Shown here in pieces: positions 35,130 to 44,673 of a stretch of DNA of 64,000 nucleotides. Made by a program: the position numbers and the translations under genes. The notes beneath the pieces were generated by a model that searched no databases, had not been told where the DNA came from, and saw nothing but the letters and a program-made list of their open reading frames with translations. Each line of letters begins with the position of its first letter. The stretch's first letter is position 1. This DNA comes from UBA830 sp036339975 (lineage in GTDB: Bacteria > Pseudomonadota > Alphaproteobacteria > MPNO01 > UBA830): positions 1 through 64,000 of the forward strand of contig JAYYZV010000005.1 of the NCBI GenBank assembly GCA_036339975.1, in the 5' to 3' direction.

Positions 35130-37469
35130 ATGCCGGATGGAGCGATGGGTCAGGGCATCGGGGCCAGCGTACTGCGCAAGGAAGACAAGCGGTTTCTGAG
35201 GGGCCATGGTCGCTATGTCGCGGATATTGCGAGACCCCGCATGCTCGAAGCAGCGATCGCACGGAGTCCAGTCGCGCACGCGAATGGCCTTAAAGTTGTC
35301 AAACCGCCGGGCGATGAAGCGCGGGTGTTCATAGCGGATGACATGGCTGCAGACGGTGTCGAGCCGATCCATGTCGTTTCTAAGTTTCCCGGGCACAAGG
35401 CGTCGGATTATCCCCATCTTGCGACTGATAAGTTACGTTTTGTTGGCGAAGCGATTGCGGTCTGCCTAGCGGATAACCGTGCAGCCGCTGAGGACCTCGT
35501 TGCAAAGACCCAAATTTCGTTCGATCCGTTGCCGCCGGTGGTTGAGATGCTGGATGCTGTCGAAAATCCTCCCGCCTTGGTCTACGATGACTGGGGAGAC
35601 AATGTAATTCTTGATTCTCGGTTCGAAGAGAATGTTGATGGAATTAATAGTGCGGCGGTCTCCGTGACCCGCTCGCTGCGGATGAACCGGCAAGCTGTTA
35701 ACCCTCTGGAAGGTGCGGCGGTGCTGGCGGAATGGGATCCACGCGATGAACGTCTAGTGGTTCATAGCTCATCGCAGATACCCCATATTCTTAAAAATGC
35801 GCTCTGTGAGTGCTTGGGGCTTCGACAGAGCCAAGTCCACGTTATAGCGCCGGATGTCGGCGGAGGGTTTGGCTATAAATGTGTGTTAATCCCAGAGGAA
35901 ATTTATATTCCCTGGGTTGCCATGCAGGTGAAGCGCCCAGTGCGTTGGATTCAGGATCGTCGCGAACATCTGGTGGCTGCGGCAAATGCTCGTGAGCACC
36001 ACTACTCAGTTACGCTCCATGCTGATGCAGATGGAACCTTCATCGGCGTAGAGGCGGATATCGTTGTCGATTCGGGAGCCTATTCCGTCTATCCACATTC
36101 AAATATTCTTGAGTCGACCATGGCTGGACGCACGCTTCATGGGCCATACAAATTCTCGGCTTACAAGGTGAGGTCGCGGGCCGTGGCGACTAACAAACCG
36201 CCAATTGTACCGTATCGCGGTGTTGCCCGACCCGGCATATGCTTTGCAATGGAACTCGCGGTCGACGCAATGGCGCGTCAACTGGGACGCGAGCCCTACG
36301 ATCTGAGGATGCAGAACCTCGTTCCCGGTGACGCTATGCCCTACAAAACCATCACAGGCGGTGAGTTTGACAGCGGTGATTACCCCGAAGCATTACGCCG
36401 TGCCGGTTCTCTTATAAATGTGGCTGCGGTCCGAGAAAGGCAGGCAAATCGCGAGGCCGACGGCTGCCTGATCGGCGTCGGGTTTGGGTGCTATATCGAA
36501 ATGACGGCTTTACAAACCTCTGCGGCGGCGAGGGCGGGCCTTGCCGCCATTCCTGGATACGAGCAGGCGCATATCAGGCTAACGCCTGATGGTGGATTGG
36601 AGATAGGCGTCGGGGTCCAGAACCATGGACAAGGTATGGAAACGACACTCGCACAGGTCGCTTGCGAACGTTTAGGTGTCGACATCGACATGGTTGCGGT
36701 GCGTCACGGAGATACAGCGACCTCACCGTATTCGACAGGGACCTATGCATCACGCTCCCTGATCATGGCCGGGGGGGCTGTTGCGCGGACCTGCGATGTG
36801 CTCGGTGAAAATATTCGGCGCATAGGGGCACATCTGCTCCAATGCGAGTTTGATGACACCCGAATAGAGGCCGCCTCCGTTGTGGGGCCGTCCGGCAATG
36901 TGACGTTTGAGGAGGTCGCCCGCGTTTGGCATCGCAACCCGGAGGAGTTGCCGGCCGACATTGATCCAGCGGGTGTTGAAGTAACTTCAGGTTTCCGGCC
37001 AAAGCCCGACAACAGTCCGTTTTCTTATGCCACCCATGCCTGTATCGTTTCGGTCGACCCCGAACTAGGGCAGGTCGAAATACTGGATTACGTGATTTCG
37101 GAGGATTGCGGCACCATCGTCAATCCGATGGTCGTTGATGGTCAGATCATCGGTGGAGCCCTGCAGGGTGTTGGTACGGCGCTGCTTGAAGAGTCACGGT
37201 ATGATGCGGATGGGCAGCCATTATCCTCTACATTTGCCGATTACACGATGCCGGGATCGACGCAGCTGCCGAAACTGCGTCTGGACCACCTCGTCACTCC
37301 CTCGCCGCTGACGGAGTACGGGGTGAAAGGACTAGGCGAGGGTGGGGCTATTCCGCCCCCCGCGGCGATTGCAAATGCTGTCAACGATGCACTGCGTGGA
37401 TTTAATGTCGAAGTAACAGAGACCCCCATCACGCCGCGCCGCGTTCTGGCAACCATCGCAGGCGAATAA
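35130..37469 (+). CDS. Molybdenum hydroxylase large subunit, copy 2
   Basis: 779 residues, closely related to the copy at 31454-33808: the same GIGASVLRKEDKRFLRG start, DVGGGFGYKCVLIPEE, PYRGVARPG active-site loop and Glu737 in GLGEGGAIPPPAA. Both copies keep the catalytic Glu, so neither looks like a pseudogene. The pair probably arose by duplication and shares the M and S subunits, which could allow two substrate specificities or a mixed (alpha, alpha') enzyme. GAGAGG is seen upstream of the ATG. Confidence 0.92.
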   Translation: MPDGAMGQGIGASVLRKEDKRFLRGHGRYVADIARPRMLEAAIARSPVAHANGLKVVKPPGDEARVFIADDMAADGVEPIHVVSKFPGHKASDYPHLATDKLRFVGEAIAVCLADNRAAAEDLVAKTQISFDPLPPVVEMLDAVENPPALVYDDWGDNVILDSRFEENVDGINSAAVSVTRSLRMNRQAVNPLEGAAVLAEWDPRDERLVVHSSSQIPHILKNALCECLGLRQSQVHVIAPDVGGGFGYKCVLIPEEIYIPWVAMQVKRPVRWIQDRREHLVAAANAREHHYSVTLHADADGTFIGVEADIVVDSGAYSVYPHSNILESTMAGRTLHGPYKFSAYKVRSRAVATNKPPIVPYRGVARPGICFAMELAVDAMARQLGREPYDLRMQNLVPGDAMPYKTITGGEFDSGDYPEALRRAGSLINVAAVRERQANREADGCLIGVGFGCYIEMTALQTSAAARAGLAAIPGYEQAHIRLTPDGGLEIGVGVQNHGQGMETTLAQVACERLGVDIDMVAVRHGDTATSPYSTGTYASRSLIMAGGAVARTCDVLGENIRRIGAHLLQCEFDDTRIEAASVVGPSGNVTFEEVARVWHRNPEELPADIDPAGVEVTSGFRPKPDNSPFSYATHACIVSVDPELGQVEILDYVISEDCGTIVNPMVVDGQIIGGALQGVGTALLEESRYDADGQPLSSTFADYTMPGSTQLPKLRLDHLVTPSPLTEYGVKGLGEGGAIPPPAAIANAVNDALRGFNVEVTETPITPRRVLATIAGE

Positions 37470-37637
37470 GCATACATGTCGGCATCCAACAATAATTTCG
37501 ATTTTTTCCCTATTAACGGCGGGGCGGCTCCTTTCGAGGTTTTCACGTCGCAAACAGCTGTTTGTCATACGTTGATACCGACAAAATCTTATTGCTGCGG
37601 TATGATTTGTTAAAAATTAATTAGAGAACCCATAGAG

Positions 37638-38984
37638 ATGAGTAGAGACCGCAAGATCAAACTGAACGCGTTTATGCGGCCGACGACCATTCACACAGGT
37701 AGCTGGCGTTGGCCCGGTGCATATGCAGATGCGAATTTCAATTTCCAACATATAAAAAGTTTCGCGCAGCGGCTCGAAGAAGCAAAGTTCGACAGCTTTT
37801 TTATGGCCGATCACTTGGCGGTTCTCAATATGCCGGTGGAAGCATTGCGTCGGTCAACAACACCAACCTCGTTTGAGCCTTTCACTCTGTTGTCCGCCCT
37901 GTCTATGGTCACAAAAAACCTTGGTTTAATGGCGACTGGTTCGACCACCTACGACGAGCCTTATCACATTGCGCGGCGCTTCGCCTCGCTAGATCATATA
38001 AGCGGCGGACGGGCAGGGTGGAATATTGTGACCACCTCCAACCCCGATGCGTCGAAAAATTTCGGCAAGGAAGATCACCTTGAGCATGCCGAGAGATATC
38101 GGCGTGCGCGGGAATTTTATGAGGTGGTTACAGGGCTCTGGGACAGCTGGGCCGAAGATGCCTTTGTCCGCGATCAGGAATCGGGTTTTTTCATGGATCC
38201 CGAGAAAATGCACGTCTTGGATCACAAGGGGGATTTTTTCAATGTTCGAGGGCCTCTAAATATTGCAAGGCCGGTACAGGGTTGGCCAGTTATAGTGCAG
38301 GCTGGGGGATCTGATGCGGGGCGCCAGCTCGCCGCCGAAACGGCAGAAGCGGTGTTTGCGGCTCAAAGTAGCCTTGAGGCCGGGCAGGCCTTCTATGCTG
38401 ATGTAAAGGGTAGGATGAAGAAAATTGGACGTCGCCCCGATCAACTAAAAATCATGCCGGGGTGTTTGATCGTGGTCGGGGACACAATAGATGAAGCCAA
38501 GAAAAAACGCTCCAAGCTAGATAGCCTCGTGCACGAGGAAAGCGCAATTGCGTCGCTCTCTATCACCTTGGGCGTGGATGTGTCTAAATTCGATCCAGAT
38601 GGACCGCTTCCGGATAATCTGGCGGAAAGCAATGCCACAAAATCGGGTCGTGATCGGGCAATCTTGCTGGCGGAGACGGAAGGGCTGAGCGTTCGTCAGT
38701 TGGCACAGAGGTTGGGCGGATATTCTGGGCTTGCCATGGTCGGAACGCCGGAATCTATTGCTGATGATATGGAGGAATGGCTCGAAACCCGTGGCAGTGA
38801 CGGGTTTACCATCATGTTCCCTTACCTGCCGCAAGGGCTAGACGATGTTGTTGACCGGATTATCCCAGAAATTCAGCGCCGCGGGCTTTTCCGGACGGAG
38901 TACGAAGGAACGACCTTGCGAGACAATCTGGGCCTTTCGCGCCCCGAAAATCGATTTTTCACTAATCAACAGGCGGCAGAGTAA
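37638..38984 (+). CDS. LLM-class flavin-dependent monooxygenase (NtaA/SnaA/DszA type)
   Basis: 448 residues of the bacterial-luciferase-like TIM barrel. Family features: LNAFMRPTTIHTGSWRWPGA, FDSFFMADHLAVLN, RFASLDHISGGRAGWNIVTTSNPDAS, VIVQAGGSDAGRQLAAETAE and a late GTPESIADDME. The NtaA/SnaA/DszA branch oxidises nitrilotriacetate, sulfones or similar compounds with FMNH2 from a partner reductase, which is not seen here. Stands alone after a 168-bp gap. Confidence 0.92.
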   Translation: MSRDRKIKLNAFMRPTTIHTGSWRWPGAYADANFNFQHIKSFAQRLEEAKFDSFFMADHLAVLNMPVEALRRSTTPTSFEPFTLLSALSMVTKNLGLMATGSTTYDEPYHIARRFASLDHISGGRAGWNIVTTSNPDASKNFGKEDHLEHAERYRRAREFYEVVTGLWDSWAEDAFVRDQESGFFMDPEKMHVLDHKGDFFNVRGPLNIARPVQGWPVIVQAGGSDAGRQLAAETAEAVFAAQSSLEAGQAFYADVKGRMKKIGRRPDQLKIMPGCLIVVGDTIDEAKKKRSKLDSLVHEESAIASLSITLGVDVSKFDPDGPLPDNLAESNATKSGRDRAILLAETEGLSVRQLAQRLGGYSGLAMVGTPESIADDMEEWLETRGSDGFTIMFPYLPQGLDDVVDRIIPEIQRRGLFRTEYEGTTLRDNLGLSRPENRFFTNQQAAE

Positions 38985-39063
38985 GATACTTCGACCCGCC
39001 TAGTAGATTTTCGGTGCAAAGCTGCTACATAAGAACTATACGATTCTAAATACAGGAGGCAGC

Positions 39064-40206
39064 GTGCCTGGCTTGACCGACCTAGATCCCGATGGGCTTC
39101 TCGAATATTCCGTGGTCTTCACTGACCGCTCCCTGAACCACATGTCGCAGACCTTTCAGGGTGTAATGACGGAGATTTCTTCAACTCTGAAGCGCGTTTA
39201 TAACTCTCATTCCGTCGCACTCGTGCCTGGCGGCGGCACCTATGGCATGGAGTCTGTTGCACGACAATTCGGCAGTGGGCGCAAATGCCTCGTCATTCGT
39301 AATGGATGGTTTAGTTATCGCTGGTCGCAGATTTTCGAGGCTGGTGGTATTCCTTCGGAAGAAATAGTGCTCAAGGCGCGCTCTGTCGAGCAAGGTCGTC
39401 AGGCGGCTTTTGCGCCGCCACCCATTGAAGATGTCGTATCTGCGATTGAGACCGAGCAGCCAGATATAGTCTTCGCACCGCATGTCGAAACTTCTTCTGG
39501 CATGATTCTGCCTGACGATTACTTGCGTCGGGTCGCTGATGCCGTTCACAGCGTCGGCGGCCTTTTTATACTCGACTGCATTGCATCGGGTACGATTTGG
39601 ATAGATATGGAGAATATAGGAATCGACGTGCTTATCAGCGCCCCCCAGAAGGGGTGGAGCGCATCGCCGTGTAGCGCGTTGGTTATGTTTGGAGAAACCG
39701 CCTACGAACGCATTGGTGATACTACAAGTTCAAGTTTTGCCGCTGACCTTAAGAAATGGCTTCAAATAATGGAAGCCTACGAGGCTGGCGGGCATGCTTA
39801 TCATGCGACCATGCCGACCGACGCGATCGTGAAGTTCCATGCGTCGATGACTGAAACCGATGCGTATGGTTTCGATAAGGTCTGTGACGAGCAGCAGGAA
39901 TTGGGCGATCGAGTCCGCGCTCTGATGGCGTCCCACGGTTTCAAGAGTCTGGCGGCATCCGGCTACGGCGCCCCCGGCGTCGTGGTCTGTTATACCGATG
40001 ACCCTGATGTACAAAATGGAAGCAAGTTTGCCGCCGCCGGCCTACAGACAGCTGCTGGTGTACCGTTGATGTGTGACGAGCCCGATGATTTTCGCACCTT
40101 CCGCGTTGGCCTATTCGGTCTCGACAAACTTCACAATATCGAACGCACTGTCAGCAATCTTGATAGTGCACTTGCTGAAGTGACTGGCGGGACGAACGTC
40201 CGTTAG
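39064..40206 (+). CDS. Class V aminotransferase (alanine-glyoxylate type)
   Basis: 380 residues, PLP fold type I. VPGGGTYGMESVARQF binds the cofactor phosphate, D171 (LDCIASG) pairs with the pyridine nitrogen and K196 in SAPQKGW forms the Schiff base. The family includes alanine-glyoxylate and serine-glyoxylate aminotransferases and some aminophosphonate or purine-catabolism transaminases. Starts with GTG 39064 behind AGGAGGC. The downstream neighbour is convergent, so it may be monocistronic or cotranscribed with the LLM gene 79 bp upstream. Confidence 0.87.
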   Translation: MPGLTDLDPDGLLEYSVVFTDRSLNHMSQTFQGVMTEISSTLKRVYNSHSVALVPGGGTYGMESVARQFGSGRKCLVIRNGWFSYRWSQIFEAGGIPSEEIVLKARSVEQGRQAAFAPPPIEDVVSAIETEQPDIVFAPHVETSSGMILPDDYLRRVADAVHSVGGLFILDCIASGTIWIDMENIGIDVLISAPQKGWSASPCSALVMFGETAYERIGDTTSSSFAADLKKWLQIMEAYEAGGHAYHATMPTDAIVKFHASMTETDAYGFDKVCDEQQELGDRVRALMASHGFKSLAASGYGAPGVVVCYTDDPDVQNGSKFAAAGLQTAAGVPLMCDEPDDFRTFRVGLFGLDKLHNIERTVSNLDSALAEVTGGTNVR

Positions 40207-40246
40207 TTTCTCGTTAGAGGCGGCCGACGAGCTCTCGGATAATGTT

Positions 40247-41062
40247 CTATAACGTTGCCGCCATCTTTTGGCGTGTTTTTTGGTCAGGCATAGGTCCATC
40301 GCCGACAGCGAGTAAATCTGCCATATGCATCGGGTTTGACGTGCCCGGGATCGAGCAGGTAACGCCGGGATGAGAAATAACGTACTTGAGGCAGTATTGT
40401 GCCCATGTTGTGCACTCCAGCTCAGATGCAAGACCCGGCAGTGGACGTTGGGACAGCCGTGACAGAAGCCCGCCACCACCGAAGGGCAAGTTAATAAGTG
40501 TGGCGATGCCGTTGGCGTGGCAGAAAGGTAGGACGCTGTCTTCCGCAGCGGGTTCGTCAATAGAATAGCAAAATTGGACGAAGTCGACAGGCTTGTCGCG
40601 CACAGCTTTGATCAATTCGTCAAATGCCTGCGGCCGATAATGACTGTACCCGAGATACCGGATACGCCCCTCATTTTTCCATCCACGCATGGTGTCTAAC
40701 TGGGTTTGCCAATCAACTAGGTTATGGACCTGCATCAAGTCGATGACATCCGTTCTGAACAAGCGGAAGGAGGCTTCCATCTCCGCGATTCCCTGGGGTC
40801 GGCCATGGGTCCAAACCTTGGTGGCGATGAAGGTTTCATCACGGCGCCCCAAATCAGCCAAAAGATCACCGACTACCTCTTCTGCTCGGCCATACATGGG
40901 TGACGAATCGATCACTGAGGCTTCGGCGTTGAGAAGCGTTTCGAGGATAGCGCGGCGGTCGTTCCGCTCAGACAAACCGGATCCGATGTCAAATCCGCGC
41001 CAGGTGCCAACGCCGACGGCGGCGATCTTCTCACCCGAGGAGGGTATGCTTCTTTTCAGCAT
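40247..41062 (-). CDS. Aldo/keto reductase
   Basis: 271 residues, NAD(P)H-dependent carbonyl reductase fold. The catalytic tetrad is visible as D52, Y57 (SSPMYGRAEE), K82 (ATKVWTHG) and H113 (LMQVHNLVDW). The chain ends shortly after SIPGTSNPMHMAD, as in the shorter AKR groups. No physiological substrate is suggested by the neighbours, which are convergent or distant. Confidence 0.9.
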   Translation of the reverse strand: MLKRSIPSSGEKIAAVGVGTWRGFDIGSGLSERNDRRAILETLLNAEASVIDSSPMYGRAEEVVGDLLADLGRRDETFIATKVWTHGRPQGIAEMEASFRLFRTDVIDLMQVHNLVDWQTQLDTMRGWKNEGRIRYLGYSHYRPQAFDELIKAVRDKPVDFVQFCYSIDEPAAEDSVLPFCHANGIATLINLPFGGGGLLSRLSQRPLPGLASELECTTWAQYCLKYVISHPGVTCSIPGTSNPMHMADLLAVGDGPMPDQKTRQKMAATL

Positions 41063-41232
41063 TTTCCGGAAATTAGCCTATTTTCCGTTGGCATAAAAAC
41101 CATCCGGCCCGTCGCTTATCCAGCCGGGCCGAGGGATTACCGTTATGGGTAGAAGATAAAACATTGGCTCGGTATTCTTAATTTTTTCGGCAAACATGGG
41201 TTTTTCGGTCGAATGAAAGAGAATGCTGACAC

Positions 41233-41676
41233 CTAATTCCGAGAACCTTCGAAGCCGCTCCAAGCCATATCGATAGCCTGTTCTATGGCGATACCCTGTC
41301 TAAGCTCCTCGTAAAGCGGATCTCCGAGCAGTCGCCAAAGATCGCGGGTCAGGCGAGCCAGTGCGTCGAATGCATATCGGGTGTCGAGATGCCCGGGGTC
41401 GAATCCGTATTCATCTGCCCATTCTGTAACATCGTCGAATTCCTCGTACTCGGCTGCAACTGCACCGAGATAGCGGAGTGTGTCCTCAATTGCTGGCGGC
41501 CCCTCACCAATCGGACATGTGAAATGAAATTCCATTTCGTGGGTACGTCCTCGCAACGTGCATTTGTAATGATCGCAGGCGTCTGGAACCTCGGTGCGGT
41601 GAAGATCTGGGTTGTCGTCCGCCGACCCGGAGTTCAACGATAATTGCGCCCGCGCGACGTAGTTCTCAACATCCAT
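41233..41676 (-). CDS. Small phage/plasmid-type protein of unknown function
   Basis: 147 residues that match, by pattern, a small protein often carried on phages and plasmids: an early YKCTLRGRTHEMEF block, a GPPAIEDTLRYLGAVAAEYE segment and FDDVTEWADEYGFDPG followed by LTRDLWRLLGD. Function unknown. I start at ATG 41676, ten bases after AAAGG; the upstream in-frame extension to 41853 looks non-coding. It is a lone accessory gene among metabolic genes, with no integrase or other phage gene nearby. Family recognition is from memory. Confidence 0.65.
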   Translation of the reverse strand: MDVENYVARAQLSLNSGSADDNPDLHRTEVPDACDHYKCTLRGRTHEMEFHFTCPIGEGPPAIEDTLRYLGAVAAEYEEFDDVTEWADEYGFDPGHLDTRYAFDALARLTRDLWRLLGDPLYEELRQGIAIEQAIDMAWSGFEGSRN

Positions 41677-41925
41677 TTCGATGGAACCTTTCTCGCTATT
41701 ACGTCTTGAAGGTCTGCCACTGATAGCGCGCCACGTGAGCAGAAATAAAGACGGGTGTGAGGCTGGTCCAGAAATCGTCCCCCGCGAATCCCAGAGTAGG
41801 CAACACGATATCGATAATAGGGTGTTTGGGGTAAATATGGAAAACTCCGACAAACCAGAAGTTCGCAGTAGCCATGGGGTGAATATCTACACGGTTTCCG
41901 CTTCCTTACAATTACATCTGGAGAG

Positions 41926-42885
41926 TTGTCACCTCATCTCATTTTATCCACGGCCACGATTGTTATAAAAGAACACAAGACTGTCATCAACGTTCCCGAC
42001 CCCATCGCCGTTTATGACGCAAATATGACAGACGGTGCCATTATCATTTTGCGGCAATACGGAAACCTTAACGGGCCACGCGTGGTACTCAGCCATGGAA
42101 ATGGGTGTGCGATAAACGGATATTACCCCTACTGGGAACACTTGTTGCCGGGTTTTGAAGTAGTAATTTTCGATTTTCGGAACTGCGGTATGAACCCAGT
42201 GCACGATGGCGCACATGACTACAAGCGTTTTCTCTCGGACATGACGGGTGTTTACGATGCAATTGATATTGCGTTCGGCAAGAAACCTCAGATTGGCGCG
42301 TTCCATTCGATGTCAGCACGGGCAAATCTAAAGTATGCGATGGATGTTGACATTCGCTTAGACGGGCTAATTTTGTTTGATCCACCCATGGTGCCGCCCA
42401 GTGATCATCCACTTCACGACATAATGCTAAGCGAGGAACGCGTATTGTGGAGATGGAGCGCAGGGCGTCCCAATTCATTCGACGATCCGTCTGAACTGGC
42501 CGCGGCGTATGCTGGGTCGCGAATGTTATCCGCATGGGTCGACGGAGCCTATAATCTAATGGCCAGGGCTGTACTTCGGCAGAAAATGGGCTCCAAGAAA
42601 TGGAAGTTAGTCTGTAGTCCCGCTCGCGAGTCTGAAGTCTATCGCCAGAATGCGGCAATGAATATCTGGCCGAAACCATCGGAAATTCCAATGCCGGTTT
42701 TATTGATCGCGAGCGACCCAGACAGCGGTATTCCGTCGGCGCCGGGGTTTGCCTGCCGAGCGCTGCGTGATGAACGTGGTTGGGCGTATGAATGTGTGTC
42801 CGGTACAGGTCACTTTTTGCAGATACAGAAACCAGAATGTTGCGCGCGTCTTACCCAAAGGTTTGCTGCGAAGATATTTGTCTAA
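41926..42885 (+). CDS. Alpha/beta hydrolase with altered nucleophile elbow
   Basis: Up to 319 residues. HGNGCAINGYYPYWEHL gives the oxyanion strand and FDFRNCGMNP the next turn; the nucleophile elbow reads GAFHSMSA, so Ser is present but the second conserved Gly is Ala. A late His in GTGHFLQ and an Asp in ASDPDSGIP complete a plausible triad. The start is uncertain: TTG 41926 directly abuts GGAGAG, and ATG 42025 has no ribosome site. Convergent with the ferritin-like gene. Substrate unknown. Confidence 0.75.
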   Translation: MSPHLILSTATIVIKEHKTVINVPDPIAVYDANMTDGAIIILRQYGNLNGPRVVLSHGNGCAINGYYPYWEHLLPGFEVVIFDFRNCGMNPVHDGAHDYKRFLSDMTGVYDAIDIAFGKKPQIGAFHSMSARANLKYAMDVDIRLDGLILFDPPMVPPSDHPLHDIMLSEERVLWRWSAGRPNSFDDPSELAAAYAGSRMLSAWVDGAYNLMARAVLRQKMGSKKWKLVCSPARESEVYRQNAAMNIWPKPSEIPMPVLLIASDPDSGIPSAPGFACRALRDERGWAYECVSGTGHFLQIQKPECCARLTQRFAAKIFV

Positions 42886-42891
42886 CTGGGT

Positions 42892-43659
42892 TCAAACCTC
42901 AATCGGCGTACCCCCAAGCTGCGTGAGATAAGTCTTCAGTTCTTCTGTCGGCATGATGCCTGAAAACATCTCATTTCTCATGTGAAGGCGTTGCATCGAG
43001 ACCTCTAACAGTGCTTTTTTTGATGCTTCGAAATCTGCATTGGTGTTGATTTTTCCTTTGAGATCAGCTGCTGCGTGGTCCACATGTCCGTCCTCGTCGT
43101 CGGCGATAACCTTGAACGCCGCTGCAAGCTTGGTCTCAAAAACGCCGCCCGTCAGCTTTGCTCCTTCGCGGAATGTGGCCGTCCCGCCGCCTTCGGTCAG
43201 CTCCATCGTAGCGCGTACCGCGGGATTCTCCGAATTCACGTAAACGTGGCGCAGTTTATTTAATTTATCGTCTTCAGGTAATTGGCCGACATCTCCGTGC
43301 CGTAGGGGACGACCAAGAAGACCTTCAAGTACTTCCGCCAACACGGTGTAGTGCATGAATTCCTCGGTCATCTGTTCCAGCCGGTGATGAAAACCGCGCC
43401 GATCCATACCGTCGTCGACCGAGTTGAATTGGTTTACCAGAGAGGTAAATTCCATATGAAGACCACACGCAAATCCATCGGTTGAACCGTAACCGATAAC
43501 CGGATTTAGTTCCTTGTAGACAGCTGCCTTAAGATAGTGGAGCCAGATGTCTTTCGATGGATTTGAAGCGAAGAACCTTCGCGTCAGCTCTGCTTCTGTT
43601 TCCCAGTAAGGCGTGGCTAAGTCGACTAGCTGCTGTGTATAAGGAGGATTGTCACTCAT
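42892..43659 (-). CDS. Ferritin-like diiron protein
   Basis: 255 residues, mostly helical. Two E-x2-H motifs are spaced as in ferritin-like diiron oxygenases: E100-F-M-H103 and E189-D-G-H192, with candidate bridging Glu at E70 (LHMEFTS) and E153/E156. This suggests a carboxylate-bridged diiron site for O2 activation or iron handling. I recognise no named family. The start overlaps the upstream TauD-like dioxygenase by 4 bp (ATGA), so the two proteins are made together. Heme-oxygenase-like diiron proteins are an alternative fold. Confidence 0.62.
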   Translation of the reverse strand: MSDNPPYTQQLVDLATPYWETEAELTRRFFASNPSKDIWLHYLKAAVYKELNPVIGYGSTDGFACGLHMEFTSLVNQFNSVDDGMDRRGFHHRLEQMTEEFMHYTVLAEVLEGLLGRPLRHGDVGQLPEDDKLNKLRHVYVNSENPAVRATMELTEGGGTATFREGAKLTGGVFETKLAAAFKVIADDEDGHVDHAAADLKGKINTNADFEASKKALLEVSMQRLHMRNEMFSGIMPTEELKTYLTQLGGTPIEV

Positions 43660-44543
43660 ATTATGGGACCTCCTATACCTGACAGAGGCGCATCACCCGC
43701 CACAGTGGTGCGGTGGAGAAGGCGGCGCGAATTTACGAGGTCATAGGGCATAGCCTGGTGCATTACGCAGATATTATCGAACATCACCATGTCGCCATCC
43801 TCCCATTCGTGACGATAAATAAACTGCGGCTGGGTGCAGAATTCTTCCAGTTCATCAATCAACCTGCGTGCACCCTTGTATGACATGCCTTCAATCCCTG
43901 CTGCATGCGACCCGATAAATAGTGCGCGACGTCCATTTGGACGTTCAGCGACTAACGGCTGCCGTGCGGGGGGGGTTTCTGCCTGCACCTCGGGTGGCCG
44001 CGGAGGTAAGCTGTGACGCCGTCGCGTTTCTTCAAAATCGTGGATTATTACCAAGGTCTCAAGGGCGCGTTTTCGCTCTTCGGATAGGGCATCGTATGCG
44101 AGAGTCGTATCCGCAAACATCGTGTCACCCCCTTCCTCGGGCATTTCTATCGCATAGAGAATTGAGGCTTTGGACGGCAGGATGCGAAATGACGAATCAA
44201 TATGCCAAGACGACGTCCCTAGCGTAAAAGACTGGTGTCCGGGATCATCCACCGGTTTGATCGTATTTGTAGCGCGGTCGATGTTGGTAACTCGAAGAAC
44301 CGTCTTGTAACCTTCCGCCTGATCCTTGCGGTCGGGAAAGTTCTCCAGCGTACCGAACTTTTCACTAAACGCGACCTGCTGGGCGACAGTCCAGTATAGT
44401 TTGCGGAAGATCAGAAGCCGATGTGTGTTGAACGCATCGTGCACCGTCCTTACCACTTTCTCCGAAAGGGACCGTAAAGGTTCCATCCCATCAACCTCTG
44501 CCCCAATCCCACTGCTGCGCGGTGTAATGGTGATACTCGACAT
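43656..44543 (-). CDS. TauD/TfdA-family 2OG-Fe(II) dioxygenase (second)
   Basis: A 295-residue iron(II)/2-oxoglutarate dioxygenase. H114-x-D116 (WHIDSSFR) and H262 (VMHQAMPYD) form the metal site; R278 (LLHRTTVAG) should bind 2-oxoglutarate. Start ATG 44543 (MSSITITP) follows GAGGTAAGAAAA; the upstream ATG at 44576 is less likely. It is the first gene of a pair with the ferritin-like diiron protein and diverges from the THI5/SsuA-like gene. Related to alpha-ketoglutarate-dependent 2,4-D or taurine dioxygenases but not assignable. Confidence 0.9.
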   Translation of the reverse strand: MSSITITPRSSGIGAEVDGMEPLRSLSEKVVRTVHDAFNTHRLLIFRKLYWTVAQQVAFSEKFGTLENFPDRKDQAEGYKTVLRVTNIDRATNTIKPVDDPGHQSFTLGTSSWHIDSSFRILPSKASILYAIEMPEEGGDTMFADTTLAYDALSEERKRALETLVIIHDFEETRRRHSLPPRPPEVQAETPPARQPLVAERPNGRRALFIGSHAAGIEGMSYKGARRLIDELEEFCTQPQFIYRHEWEDGDMVMFDNICVMHQAMPYDLVNSRRLLHRTTVAGDAPLSGIGGPII

Positions 44544-44673
44544 TTTTCTTACCTCGCTCCGTCGAAGATTAACCACCCCTTTGCGTATCTACAATGCGCA
44601 TGGCGTTGTCTTGGCGTTCTGCCTGTGACAGTTTCAGGAACACAATTTTAGCCCGTGCAGAAGGACACCTTCC

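Noticed and set aside
37470..37637. Possible regulatory RNA or terminator after the second large-subunit gene
   Set aside because: Only short AT-rich runs and no stable stem could be found by eye in this 168-bp gap.
42089..42691. 200-codon frame antisense to the alpha/beta hydrolase
   Set aside because: It is entirely opposite a gene with a recognisable hydrolase fold and has no domain signature.
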